Source: Shewanella oncorhynchi
GTDB taxonomy: Bacteria > Pseudomonadota > Gammaproteobacteria > Enterobacterales > Shewanellaceae
Assembly: GCF_012584455.1 (NCBI RefSeq)
Contig: NZ_JABAEB010000007.1
Location: 226,247-290,246, forward strand
Length of the DNA stretch: 64,000 nucleotides
Reading direction: 5' to 3'
Shown: positions 8,281 through 16,750 of the stretch, one piece after another
Numbering within the stretch: position 1 is the stretch's first letter
How the letters are laid out: every line of letters starts with the position of its first letter
Notes under the pieces: generated by a model
What the model saw: the letters and a program-made list of their open reading frames with translations, nothing else
Told to the model about the DNA's origin: nothing
Database searches by the model: none
Program-made: the position numbers and the translations under genes

Positions 8281-9117
8281 ATGATAACACCTGGACTCGA
8301 TCAAGAATTGCAGCAACTACAAGGCGTTTATCAACTCATCACCGAGTTTTTAGTCACCTATAGCTTTCAACTCGTAGGTGCTTTGCTGATCTTTTTGTTA
8401 GGTTTATGGGTAGCCAGTAAAGTATCACGCTTAGTCGCTAAGCAATTCGACAAACACAATATCGATATCACCCTAAGCAATTTTGTCAGCAATCTTATCC
8501 GCATTCTGATCATAGTCATGGTCGGGATTATCGCCCTCGGCAAGATCGGCATCAGTATTACCCCTATGGTTGCGGCAATTGGTGCCGCCTCCTTAGGTGC
8601 AGGTTTAGCCTTACAAGGTATGCTAGCGAACTATGCCGCAGGCGTGACTATTATCGTCACCCGCCCTTTTGTAGTAGGCAATACTATTGAAATTAAAGGG
8701 GAAAGCGGCGTTGTTAAACGTATCCACTTAGGCATGACCATACTGACCAATGAGGAAGGTGAGCAAATCAGCATTCCTAATAAGCATATCGTCGGCGAAA
8801 TTCTGCACAACTCCTTCAGCAATAAACTGGTCGAAACCCAGTTCAATCTCAGTTACAACACAGATCCCGAACGAGCCATTAGTGTGATTACTGAGTTATT
8901 AAGCAATAATCCCTATATTTATCAAGAGACCACACCTAATATTGGCATCAATGGTTTTAATGCTAATGGAATTGAAATGGGGGTTCGTTACTGGGTGTCC
9001 ACACAAAGCTATTTTCAGCATAAATATAAGGTGAACCTCGCTCTTTATAACGCCCTTAAGCAGGCAGGAATCGAGATTGCCTGCCCCATTAGAGAGATCC
9101 ATCTGCAAGATAAATAA
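8281..9117 (+). CDS. Small-conductance mechanosensitive channel, MscS family
   Basis: A 278-aa inner-membrane channel that releases solutes on hypo-osmotic shock. It has three membrane helices within residues 20-125. The pore helix TM3 carries the Gly/Ala pattern GAASLGAGLALQGMLANYAAG, just as in E. coli MscS. The beta domain follows (PFVVGNTIEIKGESGVV, ISIPNKHIVG), then the alpha/beta vestibule domain. Length matches E. coli MscS (286 aa). AAGGA lies 8 bases before the ATG. A 6-bp inverted repeat at 9136-9154 follows the stop but has no T run. Confidence 0.93.
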   Translation: MITPGLDQELQQLQGVYQLITEFLVTYSFQLVGALLIFLLGLWVASKVSRLVAKQFDKHNIDITLSNFVSNLIRILIIVMVGIIALGKIGISITPMVAAIGAASLGAGLALQGMLANYAAGVTIIVTRPFVVGNTIEIKGESGVVKRIHLGMTILTNEEGEQISIPNKHIVGEILHNSFSNKLVETQFNLSYNTDPERAISVITELLSNNPYIYQETTPNIGINGFNANGIEMGVRYWVSTQSYFQHKYKVNLALYNALKQAGIEIACPIREIHLQDK

Positions 9118-9235
9118 CGCTAATGCCCATGGGATTGATCGGCTTAGTCGATCAGCCTAGCCCAGATTGTAAACTTGCATTCTTGTAAAAACTTACGTTT
9201 ACTATACTCCCAAATATCGATAGTGATGGACTACT

Positions 9236-10774
9236 ATGTTGTTGATACTCATAATTATTGCTTTTATTGTACTGTTTATTTTTTTCGCTAAATATCAAAA
9301 AAAACAAGTGCAAGCTAAAGCACTTGCCGCAGGTGATCCTACTGCGCTACTCAATCATGGCTTAACACTGATTAATCAAGGCGAAGTCAACTCTGGCCTA
9401 GATTATATTCAGCAGGCAGTCGATAAAGGCTTAGCCGTTGCCGCCATTGCTATGGCCGAACTTTATTCCGGTCGATTCCCACAAGTTCCCGCCGATCCCA
9501 AGGCATCTAACGATTGGTATAAAAAAGCCGCCGAAATAGAGCCTCAATATTTACCCATGCTCACCCTACCTAATTTGCTCTCTTCTGAGTCGCAAACACT
9601 CGATGAGTTAATCGCACAGGTAGAACAGCTCAAACCTAATGCCGAAGCGGGGCAAGCCGAGTTTCAATATGAGCTTGCTTACTTGTATCTAAGCCAGCCC
9701 TTTCTCGATCCTGATGCTAGCCAAGCAATTTACTGGTTCGAAAAAGCCGCCGCACAAGAAAACCAAAGAGCCTATTACCATTTAGCCACACTCTACTGGC
9801 ATGATGAGCGCGTCACTTCGGACTATATCAAAGCACGTGAATACTTTGAGAAATCCGCAGCCGCTGATTATGAATTAGCAAAAGATGATCTAGGGCATAT
9901 GCTTGCTGCAGGCCAAGGTGGACCTAAAGATTTAGCGCGTGCAGAGGCATTACTTAGCGAGCGCGCCGCAGACGATGATTTCCGCCAGTATTATCTTGGT
10001 AAACGTTTCCTCTACGGTGAAGATTTTGCTGTCGACTATGACAAGGCGCGCCATTGGTTAAGCCAATCTGTCGCTAGAGGTAATGACTTCGCTAAGATTG
10101 AATTTGCTCATCTTTTACTGAAAGCGCCACAAAATGAAAGTGATTACCAACAGGCTAAAATTGACTTTGAAGAATTCGCACTTAAGTGGAATGAAGACGC
10201 ACTGCTAGGCTTAGGCAAGATTTATGAGCAAGGTTTAGGCGTGAGTCGCCAACCAATTAAAGCGTTAATGTATTACCAGCTCGCGGCCATGAGCAATAGA
10301 GCCGATCATCTAAAAGAATTAGCCAGATTCAGTCAGCAACTAGGTACCTTAGAGATAAGAGAGACTGAGCGTCTACGTGACAGTTTCTTGCATCAGCATC
10401 CAATCCCCGCTGAGCAACAACAATATTTTTATATCTATAAGGCTGCATCATTTTTAAGTGATGAAAAACCCACTCAAGAGGCTCTACAAGCGGCAGAAGC
10501 TTGGTACGTCAAATCGGCAGAGCTAGGTCATGAAATTGCTATGCGGGAACTGGTCAATATTTACGGCGCAGAACAATTAAATAAACCTATACAAATGTTT
10601 ATTTGGTCTAGTTTATTGCTACGTCATTTTGGTAAATACGGGATGAATAGCGCTCAACGACTCCATCAAAACACCGCAAAATCATGTTTAACCGAATCCG
10701 AACTTGCCTACGCCGAAACTCAAATTGAGGCTATTGAAACCCAATTAACGCCCTATCTTGAGTCGGATAGGTAA
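9236..10774 (+). CDS. Membrane-anchored Sel1-repeat (TPR-like) protein
   Basis: A 512-aa protein with an N-terminal membrane anchor (residues 1-18) and then Sel1-type helical repeats through most of its length, for example AIYWFEKAAAQENQRAYYHLATLYW, AREYFEKSAAADYELAKDDLGHMLAAGQG and LGLGKIYEQGLGV. Sel1 repeats are protein-interaction scaffolds, so no enzyme activity is expected. The short leader with a positively charged KYQKKQ after the helix suggests the repeats are cytoplasmic. The ribosome site is weak. It may form its own unit, ending at the hairpin at 10801. Confidence 0.8.
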   Translation: MLLILIIIAFIVLFIFFAKYQKKQVQAKALAAGDPTALLNHGLTLINQGEVNSGLDYIQQAVDKGLAVAAIAMAELYSGRFPQVPADPKASNDWYKKAAEIEPQYLPMLTLPNLLSSESQTLDELIAQVEQLKPNAEAGQAEFQYELAYLYLSQPFLDPDASQAIYWFEKAAAQENQRAYYHLATLYWHDERVTSDYIKAREYFEKSAAADYELAKDDLGHMLAAGQGGPKDLARAEALLSERAADDDFRQYYLGKRFLYGEDFAVDYDKARHWLSQSVARGNDFAKIEFAHLLLKAPQNESDYQQAKIDFEEFALKWNEDALLGLGKIYEQGLGVSRQPIKALMYYQLAAMSNRADHLKELARFSQQLGTLEIRETERLRDSFLHQHPIPAEQQQYFYIYKAASFLSDEKPTQEALQAAEAWYVKSAELGHEIAMRELVNIYGAEQLNKPIQMFIWSSLLLRHFGKYGMNSAQRLHQNTAKSCLTESELAYAETQIEAIETQLTPYLESDR

Positions 10775-10800
10775 GTTTCCTAGCAGCGAATGAGCCCCAG

Positions 10801-10836
10801 AAAAGGTTTGGTCAGATTTAACAGACCAAACCTTTT
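10801..10836 (+). terminator. Long hairpin after the Sel1-repeat gene
   Basis: A perfect 13-bp stem (AAAAGGTTTGGTC with GACCAAACCTTTT) around a 10-base loop. The 3' arm ends in TTTT but no longer T run follows. A further GACCAAACCT copy at about 10909 lies before the next gene. Confidence 0.6.
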
Positions 10837-11005
10837 GGTTACAAAATTGAGTGAATTTATAATTACTTAAAAAGCACAGTGGATGTATAAGCACTACAAT
10901 CAATTATTGACCAAACCTGCGCAGCTAAACGACTCAAAAATAAAAAATAGTCAGGTTAACTGCCCAGCCCTAAATTAAAACTGACCATTTTAATAGGCAA
11001 GATGT

Positions 11006-11782
11006 ATGAGGCTGATACTGATCATTGTCATTTCATGCTTATTTCTGCCCCAAGCAAGGGCAGAAACCTCTGCCGTTGTCTGGCAAGCACACTGCCGCGA
11101 TAGGCATCCTGTTATTTATGTCGAAAATGGTGATTGCAAAGGCCCAGGTGCAGCTGTCATCAATGAAGTCATCGCCCGCCTAGGTCACAAGATAAATTGG
11201 AGTAATGTACCTTGGGCACGCACAATTAAAGTGGCAGAAATGGGACAAGTCGACCTAATCCCTGTCCATTCGATGACGCCAGAGCGCAACGATTTTCTAG
11301 ACCCTATGCTACTGGGATACGACAAGCGCTACGTATATTACTTTGCCCTTGCGAATAGACAACTTGAAGTCAAACATTTCGATGAACTAAAACCTCATAT
11401 CATTGGCGCACTTAGAGGCGCTTTTTACTGTCCGCAGTTTAATGACAATCAAAACCAACTAAAAGTGTCTTTTGTTAATGATAACGGTCAGTTAATCAAT
11501 ATGTTGAAGGCTGAGCGTATCGATTTAGCCATCACCTCCGAACAGCATGAGATGCAATTTTTTGCCAAAGATCCCCAACTCAAACAGATGGCATACGTAG
11601 ATATCAGCAAAAATGGCCGCTATTTTAGTATTCCGCTCATGTCGCCGCAGCATCAATATGCCAAGCAAGTTCACCAGATAGTCGACGACATGCGCACCTC
11701 AGGTGAAATTACTCAACTATTTAAATCCTACGGCGTCGAGCCTCCACTTAATCTCACTGAATCGCCCTTAGCGACTCACTAA
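11006..11782 (+). CDS. Periplasmic solute-binding protein, SBP family 3-like
   Basis: A 258-aa protein with a signal peptide (residues 1-19, cleaved after ARA) and a family 3 solute-binding fold: the GAAVINEVIARLGHKINWSNVPWARTI start and the LINMLKAERIDLAITSE middle are typical. No ABC permease or ATPase gene is next to it, so it may feed a distant transporter or act as a free-standing sensor-type binding protein. An overlapping ATG at 11002 is out of frame. Ligand unknown; polar amino acids are the family's usual ligands. Confidence 0.8.
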   Translation: MRLILIIVISCLFLPQARAETSAVVWQAHCRDRHPVIYVENGDCKGPGAAVINEVIARLGHKINWSNVPWARTIKVAEMGQVDLIPVHSMTPERNDFLDPMLLGYDKRYVYYFALANRQLEVKHFDELKPHIIGALRGAFYCPQFNDNQNQLKVSFVNDNGQLINMLKAERIDLAITSEQHEMQFFAKDPQLKQMAYVDISKNGRYFSIPLMSPQHQYAKQVHQIVDDMRTSGEITQLFKSYGVEPPLNLTESPLATH

Positions 11783-11815
11783 TCTGAATGCTGATAACCC
11801 AAAACTAACTTGGAA

Positions 11816-12655
11816 TTAATTCGGTCGAGCGGCTAAATGCCGTAACAAGGTCGCCAATGTTGGCGCAACTGCCTGATGGGAGGGATAACACAAACCAATA
11901 CGACGGAACATTCTCGGACCATCAAATTTCACTTGCTTGAGCCTAGGCTCATCTTCAATCAAACCATCGGGTAAAAAACTCACGCCAAATCCGGCTAACA
12001 CTAGCGACATCACTAGAGATTTTGACTCAGCCTTAGCGACCAAATTAAGCGACATATTGCTGCACGCCAATAAACCTATTGTTTGCTGATGGGCTTCACA
12101 GGGTGGGCACTCAATAAAGTCAAAGCCATTGAGCTGCTCGGGACGTAGGCTATCGACTTGGGCGAGGGTATGATCCTTGGGGACGCAGAGCACATAATCC
12201 TCCTCCCACAGCGGAAAAAATACTTCATCTTCATGGCGTAAACTGTCGATAGTTAAACGACAATCTGCGGGGCTTTGGTAATCCAACAGCTCCAGATCGA
12301 GCTTCTCAATGGCTTGATTCACCTGTTGTAAAAATCCCGCCAAACGCCGCTGACTGAGATCTGGCATCACAGCCAAACGTAGCTTTTGCCGGCTCGCCTT
12401 CGCCATAAATAAGCCTGATAACTTACTCGCCTCCTCGACTAATTTAACCGCCAAAGGGTATAGATAGTGCGCGCTGTCCAAAGGTTTAACACCTTTTTTG
12501 CTGCGCTCAAATAACTGACCACCAAGCTCTTCTTCGAGTTGCTTTAATCCAGCAGACAGTGAAGGCTGGCTCACAAAGCAACGGTTAGCCGCCGAGGTAA
12601 TATTGTTCTCTTCAAAAATTGCGATAAAGAAACGCAGCAAACGCAAATCGACCAT
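11816..12655 (-). CDS. LysR-family transcriptional regulator (divergent from SDR gene)
   Basis: A 279-aa LTTR with an N-terminal winged helix (residues 1-60: LRLLRFFIAIFEENNITSAA then QPSLSAGLKQLEEELG) and a periplasmic-binding-like effector domain from about residue 90. It is divergent from an SDR oxidoreductase gene, the usual arrangement for an LTTR and its target. The shared spacer has a T-N11-A palindrome at 12708-12722. GGAGA lies upstream of the ATG. Effector unknown. Confidence 0.92.
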   Translation of the reverse strand: MVDLRLLRFFIAIFEENNITSAANRCFVSQPSLSAGLKQLEEELGGQLFERSKKGVKPLDSAHYLYPLAVKLVEEASKLSGLFMAKASRQKLRLAVMPDLSQRRLAGFLQQVNQAIEKLDLELLDYQSPADCRLTIDSLRHEDEVFFPLWEEDYVLCVPKDHTLAQVDSLRPEQLNGFDFIECPPCEAHQQTIGLLACSNMSLNLVAKAESKSLVMSLVLAGFGVSFLPDGLIEDEPRLKQVKFDGPRMFRRIGLCYPSHQAVAPTLATLLRHLAARPN

Positions 12656-12707
12656 TTAATCTTCTCCGACAACCGACGAGTTCAGCACAAATTTCAACAA
12701 TAGTGCC

Positions 12708-12722
12708 ATAGGCTGAGCCTAT
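12708..12722. promoter_or_regulatory. Candidate LysR operator (perfect 15-bp palindrome)
   Basis: ATAGGCT-G-AGCCTAT is a perfect palindrome that contains the LTTR T-N11-A motif. A second AGCCTAT half-site lies near 12764 and an imperfect palindrome around CCAGCTGG at about 12725-12739. All are between the divergent LysR and SDR genes, the expected location for activator and autorepression sites. Confidence 0.6.
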
Positions 12723-12846
12723 CATATCCAGCTGGAATAAGTATTTTTCGACTGAAAATCCCCAGCCTATACTGGTTAACAGGTTCAAGACGCCGAACAA
12801 CAGTTTGTTTACGGCTTACATTGGCTCCAATTAATAGGAAATACTA

Positions 12847-13578
12847 ATGAATCAAGTTACTAAATCACTGGTTGTCATCACGGGCGCTTCATCGGGTATT
12901 GGCGCCGCTATGGCCAAAAGCTTTAGCGCTGCAGGCCACCCGCTGCTATTACTGGCACGCCGAGTTGAAGCAATGCAAGCGCTTGAATTACCAAACAGCC
13001 TTTCTATCAGCGTCGATGTCACCGACGGCGCAGCTATTAAAACAGCCATAACCCAAGCAGAAGCACAATTTGGCCCGGTCGGCTGTCTTATCAATAACGC
13101 GGGAATCATGCTACTAGGCCAAATCGATGTGCAAGATCCCAAGGAATGGAGCCGCATGCTCAATATCAATGTGATGGGCGTGCTTAATGGTATTCATGCG
13201 GTATTAGCCGGCATGAAAGCTCGCAAAACTGGCACTATCATTAATGTCAGCTCAGTGGCGGGGCGTAAAACCTTTCCAAACCACGCCGCTTACTGCGCTA
13301 CTAAATTTGCCGTGCACGCCTTAACAGAAAACATTCGTGAAGAAGTCGCCATGGATGACGTGCGCCTTATCACTATCGCCCCTGGCGCAGTAGAAACCGA
13401 GTTGTTGAGCCATACCACCAGCGATGACATTAAAGCGGGTTACCATGACTGGAAAGAAGAAATGGGCGGCGTTATCGCCCCTGAAAACGTCGCCGCTGCT
13501 GCACTGTTTGCATGGCAACAACCGCAAAATGTGTGCGTACGCGAAATCGTTCTAGCACCAACGCGCCAGCAACCTTAA
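12847..13578 (+). CDS. Short-chain dehydrogenase/reductase, SDR family
   Basis: A 243-aa classical SDR. The Rossmann motif TGASSGIG is at about residues 13-20, NNAG at about 84-87, and the catalytic Ser-Tyr-Lys is formed by NVSSVAG and YCATK. The ARR following the first beta-alpha-beta unit suggests NADP(H) preference. It is cytoplasmic, with a substrate that cannot be read from sequence. AGGAAA precedes the ATG. Regulation by the divergent LysR protein through the palindrome in between is likely. Confidence 0.92.
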   Translation: MNQVTKSLVVITGASSGIGAAMAKSFSAAGHPLLLLARRVEAMQALELPNSLSISVDVTDGAAIKTAITQAEAQFGPVGCLINNAGIMLLGQIDVQDPKEWSRMLNINVMGVLNGIHAVLAGMKARKTGTIINVSSVAGRKTFPNHAAYCATKFAVHALTENIREEVAMDDVRLITIAPGAVETELLSHTTSDDIKAGYHDWKEEMGGVIAPENVAAAALFAWQQPQNVCVREIVLAPTRQQP

Positions 13579-13750
13579 CAAGCAACATTACACAATAAAG
13601 AATATCAACCACGGCACTGACCGCCAGTGTTGCGGTTGAATCATGACTCACAAATGAGCTTGAGTTAACAATTAACCCAATGCAGCCGCAATAGACACAG
13701 GTGCAGACAATTAGACTCAGCCATTCTTCGGCCTTGCCCCAGTTTGTCTC

Positions 13751-13765
13751 ATTGAGTGACTCAAT
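13751..13765. promoter_or_regulatory. Perfect 15-bp palindrome upstream of the MOT1-type transporter gene
   Basis: ATTGAGT-G-ACTCAAT is a perfect palindrome about 93-107 bases before the ATG at 13858. It does not resemble the ModE consensus. It may be an operator for an unidentified regulator. The rest of 13579-13857 holds nothing recognised. Confidence 0.4.
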
Positions 13766-13857
13766 ACGGTAGTTTGACTCTGTTTACCCCCCAAATCATC
13801 TGATTTTTATGGCATTTATTTTGCGTAGTCATAGCGTGTTCAATTACGGCAATCAGT

Positions 13858-15018
13858 ATGACCTCGGGCAAAATTTCCCAAACAGTATCCAATCCTTCAT
13901 TCAACCGTTTACTCGGTGAAACCAGTGGCGCTTTTGCCGACTTAGGCACTTTTTTACCTTTAGTGCTAGGGCTAATTGCCCTAAATCAATTTTCGCCTCA
14001 AGGGATATTTTTGGGGTTTGGTCTATTCGCTATTCTCAGCGCGCTGTTTTACCGTCGCCCGATTCCGGTACAACCGATGAAAGTCATCGCTGCACTGGTG
14101 ATCGCTCAGGGCTTAACCCCAGGCATGTTGCAGGCAAGCGCCATGTTGATGGGCATTATCCTGTTAATTCTCGCCTTTAGCGGCGCCATCACTTGGTTAG
14201 CCAAACAGTTATCACAAGCTGTGAGTGTTGGTATTCAACTCGCCATCGGTCTGCAACTGATGTGGATGGGCACTAAGATGATGAGTGAATTTTGGCTGGT
14301 TGGCGTGGGGACATTTGTACTGTTATTTATCAGTAAATTTTTGCCACTGCGCTACCTTGCCATGCCCTTAGTCATAGCAGCGGGGATGATTTGGCAAGCA
14401 AGTACACAAACTAATTTAACCACTAACTTTGATATCCAAGCAGTGACAGCGCCATTTAAATTGGCGTGGCCGACATCTATTGAGTGGACCTCTGCCGCCC
14501 TTTTGTTGGTTTTGCCACAACTGGCTCTCACCTTAACCAATGCAGTGATTGCTACATCTGTAATGGCGCAGGAGAAATTCCCTGAAGATGCCGCCAAACT
14601 CACGCCCAAAAACTTCGCCATTAGCTCAGGTCTTGCCAACTTATTGCTCGCGCCCTTTGGAGCCTCGGCCATGTGCCACGGTGCGGGCGGACTTGCGGTG
14701 CAATACCATTTTGGCGCCCGCACTTATCTGGCGCCGTTAATTTTTGGCAGTACGTGCTTAATGATAGCCCTGTGCTGGGGTACTAATATCGCTTGGCTAT
14801 TAAGCCTTATTCCTATGGCAATCCTCGGCAGTTTACTGACCACTGCGGGGCTACAATTAGCATGGTCGAAACGCTTAATCGATGGTAAGCCCTTCTGTAT
14901 CTTTGTGATTTTATCAACCGCTGTGACTTGCCTCGCTATCAACGCCGCTGCGGGACTTGCCGTGGGGATAATTCTGGAGCAAGGTCGCCGCACTTGGGCC
15001 ATGCTGGCCATGCGTTAA
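13858..15018 (+). CDS. MOT1-type molybdate (or sulfate) transporter
   Basis: A 386-aa polytopic membrane protein with about ten hydrophobic segments. Signature motifs of the MOT1 family are clear: GETSGAFADLGTFLPL near residue 21, PVQPMKVIAA near 70, LTLTNAVIATS near 225, and SAMCHGAGGLAVQYHFGART near 270. MOT1 proteins import molybdate; some relatives move sulfate. A molybdenum supply would serve molybdoenzymes common in anaerobic respiration. It is a single-gene unit with a strong terminator. Confidence 0.85.
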   Translation: MTSGKISQTVSNPSFNRLLGETSGAFADLGTFLPLVLGLIALNQFSPQGIFLGFGLFAILSALFYRRPIPVQPMKVIAALVIAQGLTPGMLQASAMLMGIILLILAFSGAITWLAKQLSQAVSVGIQLAIGLQLMWMGTKMMSEFWLVGVGTFVLLFISKFLPLRYLAMPLVIAAGMIWQASTQTNLTTNFDIQAVTAPFKLAWPTSIEWTSAALLLVLPQLALTLTNAVIATSVMAQEKFPEDAAKLTPKNFAISSGLANLLLAPFGASAMCHGAGGLAVQYHFGARTYLAPLIFGSTCLMIALCWGTNIAWLLSLIPMAILGSLLTTAGLQLAWSKRLIDGKPFCIFVILSTAVTCLAINAAAGLAVGIILEQGRRTWAMLAMR

Positions 15019-15055
15019 TCACTTCCGACTTGCTGTAATAAGGGTTCCCAAAAAC

Positions 15056-15083
15056 AAAAAGCGCGTTATACAACGCGCTTTTT
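15056..15083 (+). terminator. Terminator after the MOT1-type gene
   Basis: The stem AAAAAGCGCGTT with AACGCGCTTTTT around an ATAC loop reads in both directions. It sits between the plus-strand transporter gene and the minus-strand deacetylase gene. Confidence 0.9.
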
Positions 15084-15122
15084 GTTAACCATTCAAACCT
15101 CTTCTAACAAAGCTACAGCAGG

Positions 15123-16115
15123 CTAAAATGTTCTTGCAGGATTGGTCGGTGTGTCCTTTTGCGCCAGCGCCCATTTAGCAATGGCATCTTTACGCATAAA
15201 GCCTACGTTAGTGTGACCTTTAGCGTACTGAATAAACTTATCTAAAGCGGTCACAAGTCCAGGAGCGCCACCAATACGGTCGTGCACACTGATCGACATC
15301 ATCCGTCGCTGCGTCGAACCTTCTTGATAGAGCATATCGAACTCATCCTTTAGTTCCTGTAAAAAGGCCGCGGCCGTCATAGCTGTGTTGCCACCAAAAC
15401 GTCCGATATCATTGTTACGTAAAGTGTAAGGCACAACCGCAAAAGGCTTATTTCCTACAGGGATAATTGAAGGCTCGTCCCGCGATAGGTCATCGATATG
15501 ATAAATAAAACCTAAGTCCTGCAAAATATTGAGGGTTTGAGTGCTGTGGCGCATCCAAAAGGCATTAAAACCTAAGGGGCGCTGACCTGTGATCCTTTGC
15601 AGCGTCTCAATACTCGCCACATAGGAGGCGCGTTCCTCTGCTGGCGACATGCTGTATTGTGGCGTCCACGTTTGTCCGTGACCCGAAATCTCATGCCCCT
15701 CATCTGCAACTTGTTTGGCAAGTTGAGGATGTAGCTCGGCGGCGCGCCCAACCATGTGAGAAGTCACCTTGATATTGTGCTTACGCCACAAGCGCAGCAG
15801 CCTTGGAATGCCTTCGTTCATACCGTAATCGTACCAAGTCGGGGTGATGGTATCTGGGTAGCCCTTTTCCATCGGCGGAAACGGCCCTTCGGCATTTTTA
15901 TCTTGAGCACCTGCTTCAAACTGCATTGAGATTGAAATCACTAACTGCTCACCACTTGGCCAAAATATTTTGTTCATACCATTGCCACCTGAACTTTTGG
16001 AGTCATTTTCTAAGGTATCTAATGATGGTAAACCAATAGCAAGCGCCGTTTGGCTTAGGCCGAACCCAGCAGCGATGGCGCCACCTGCCATTAAAAATCG
16101 TCGACGTTGATTCAT
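15123..16115 (-). CDS. Exported polysaccharide-deacetylase-fold protein with a Tat-like signal
   Basis: A 330-aa protein with an N-terminal NQRRRFLMAGGA twin-arginine motif and cleavage after ALA near residue 26. The rest is a polysaccharide-deacetylase (NodB/PuuE-type) domain: IPRLLRLWRKHNIKVTSHMVG, GHEISGHGQTW (metal histidines) and a late SVHDRIGG. The domain looks closer to the PuuE/allantoinase-like branch than to chitin deacetylases. It is the last gene of a three-gene overlapping operon, its ATG overlapping the previous stop by 4 bases. Export fits the tatABC genes in this window. Substrate unknown. Confidence 0.8.
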   Translation of the reverse strand: MNQRRRFLMAGGAIAAGFGLSQTALAIGLPSLDTLENDSKSSGGNGMNKIFWPSGEQLVISISMQFEAGAQDKNAEGPFPPMEKGYPDTITPTWYDYGMNEGIPRLLRLWRKHNIKVTSHMVGRAAELHPQLAKQVADEGHEISGHGQTWTPQYSMSPAEERASYVASIETLQRITGQRPLGFNAFWMRHSTQTLNILQDLGFIYHIDDLSRDEPSIIPVGNKPFAVVPYTLRNNDIGRFGGNTAMTAAAFLQELKDEFDMLYQEGSTQRRMMSISVHDRIGGAPGLVTALDKFIQYAKGHTNVGFMRKDAIAKWALAQKDTPTNPARTF

Positions 16116-16750
16116 GATTGAGTCCCTGCAGCTAATTGAGAAAATAGCGTTTGATAATCTTCGAGGTGCCAGTTATCTGTGATGAAACCATCCCGTACTC
16201 GATACATGTCAACAGCACGAAAATCGATTTTCTGCCCTTGGCCTTTTTGCTCACCAAAGACACCAGTGAAGCGGCCATAAAAACGCAGACGTACCACTGC
16301 ACGATCGCCAACGACTAGCAAATGCTCAACTGAAACAGAGAGATCGGGGACCGCTGCCCTAAATGTCTTTGAGGCTTCGAGTGGACCCGTGATTCCCTGT
16401 GCGCGGCCAGCGGGCAGAGTACGGTCGATAAACCCAGTCGCCAATGCGCCGTGGGCAAAACTTGCATCGCCCGTGTGCCAAAAACTGGCATATAACAAAG
16501 CGGCGCGGGCGATAGCTTGTGCCTGCGGTGATTCATCAGAAATCGTTTCCATTGCCGCCACTTTTGGCACTAACGCCGCTCGCACTTTAGCACTATCCTG
16601 TGTTGTTGCCCCTTGAGCGGCTAACGCATCCATGCTCAGACTTACTAAGCTAAAACCCACAATAGCAATACCTATAAAGCCTGAAAACCATAGACTTAAG
16701 CTGAGCCAAGCGGGTAAGCGCTGAGCATACAAAGTGTTAACCCGATCCAT
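16112..16750 (-). CDS. Membrane-anchored SnoaL-like (NTF2-fold) protein
   Basis: A 212-aa protein with one N-terminal hydrophobic segment (about residues 18-45) and a C-terminal SnoaL/ester-cyclase-type NTF2 domain (about 80-205), visible in SFWHTGDASFAHGAL, VVRLRFYGRFTGVF and DMYRVRDGFITDNWHLED. Such domains are cyclases, isomerases or ligand binders. The anchor places the domain in the periplasm. The start overlaps the OYE stop (TAATG) and the end overlaps the deacetylase start, so the three are translated together. Confidence 0.75.
   Translation of the reverse strand: MDRVNTLYAQRLPAWLSLSLWFSGFIGIAIVGFSLVSLSMDALAAQGATTQDSAKVRAALVPKVAAMETISDESPQAQAIARAALLYASFWHTGDASFAHGALATGFIDRTLPAGRAQGITGPLEASKTFRAAVPDLSVSVEHLLVVGDRAVVRLRFYGRFTGVFGEQKGQGQKIDFRAVDMYRVRDGFITDNWHLEDYQTLFSQLAAGTQS

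Noticed and set aside
10849..10910. Short repeats of GACCAAACCT and GAGTGA near the Sel1-repeat gene as an operator
   Set aside because: The main copy is part of a 13-bp terminator-like hairpin; the single extra copy is too short to be meaningful.
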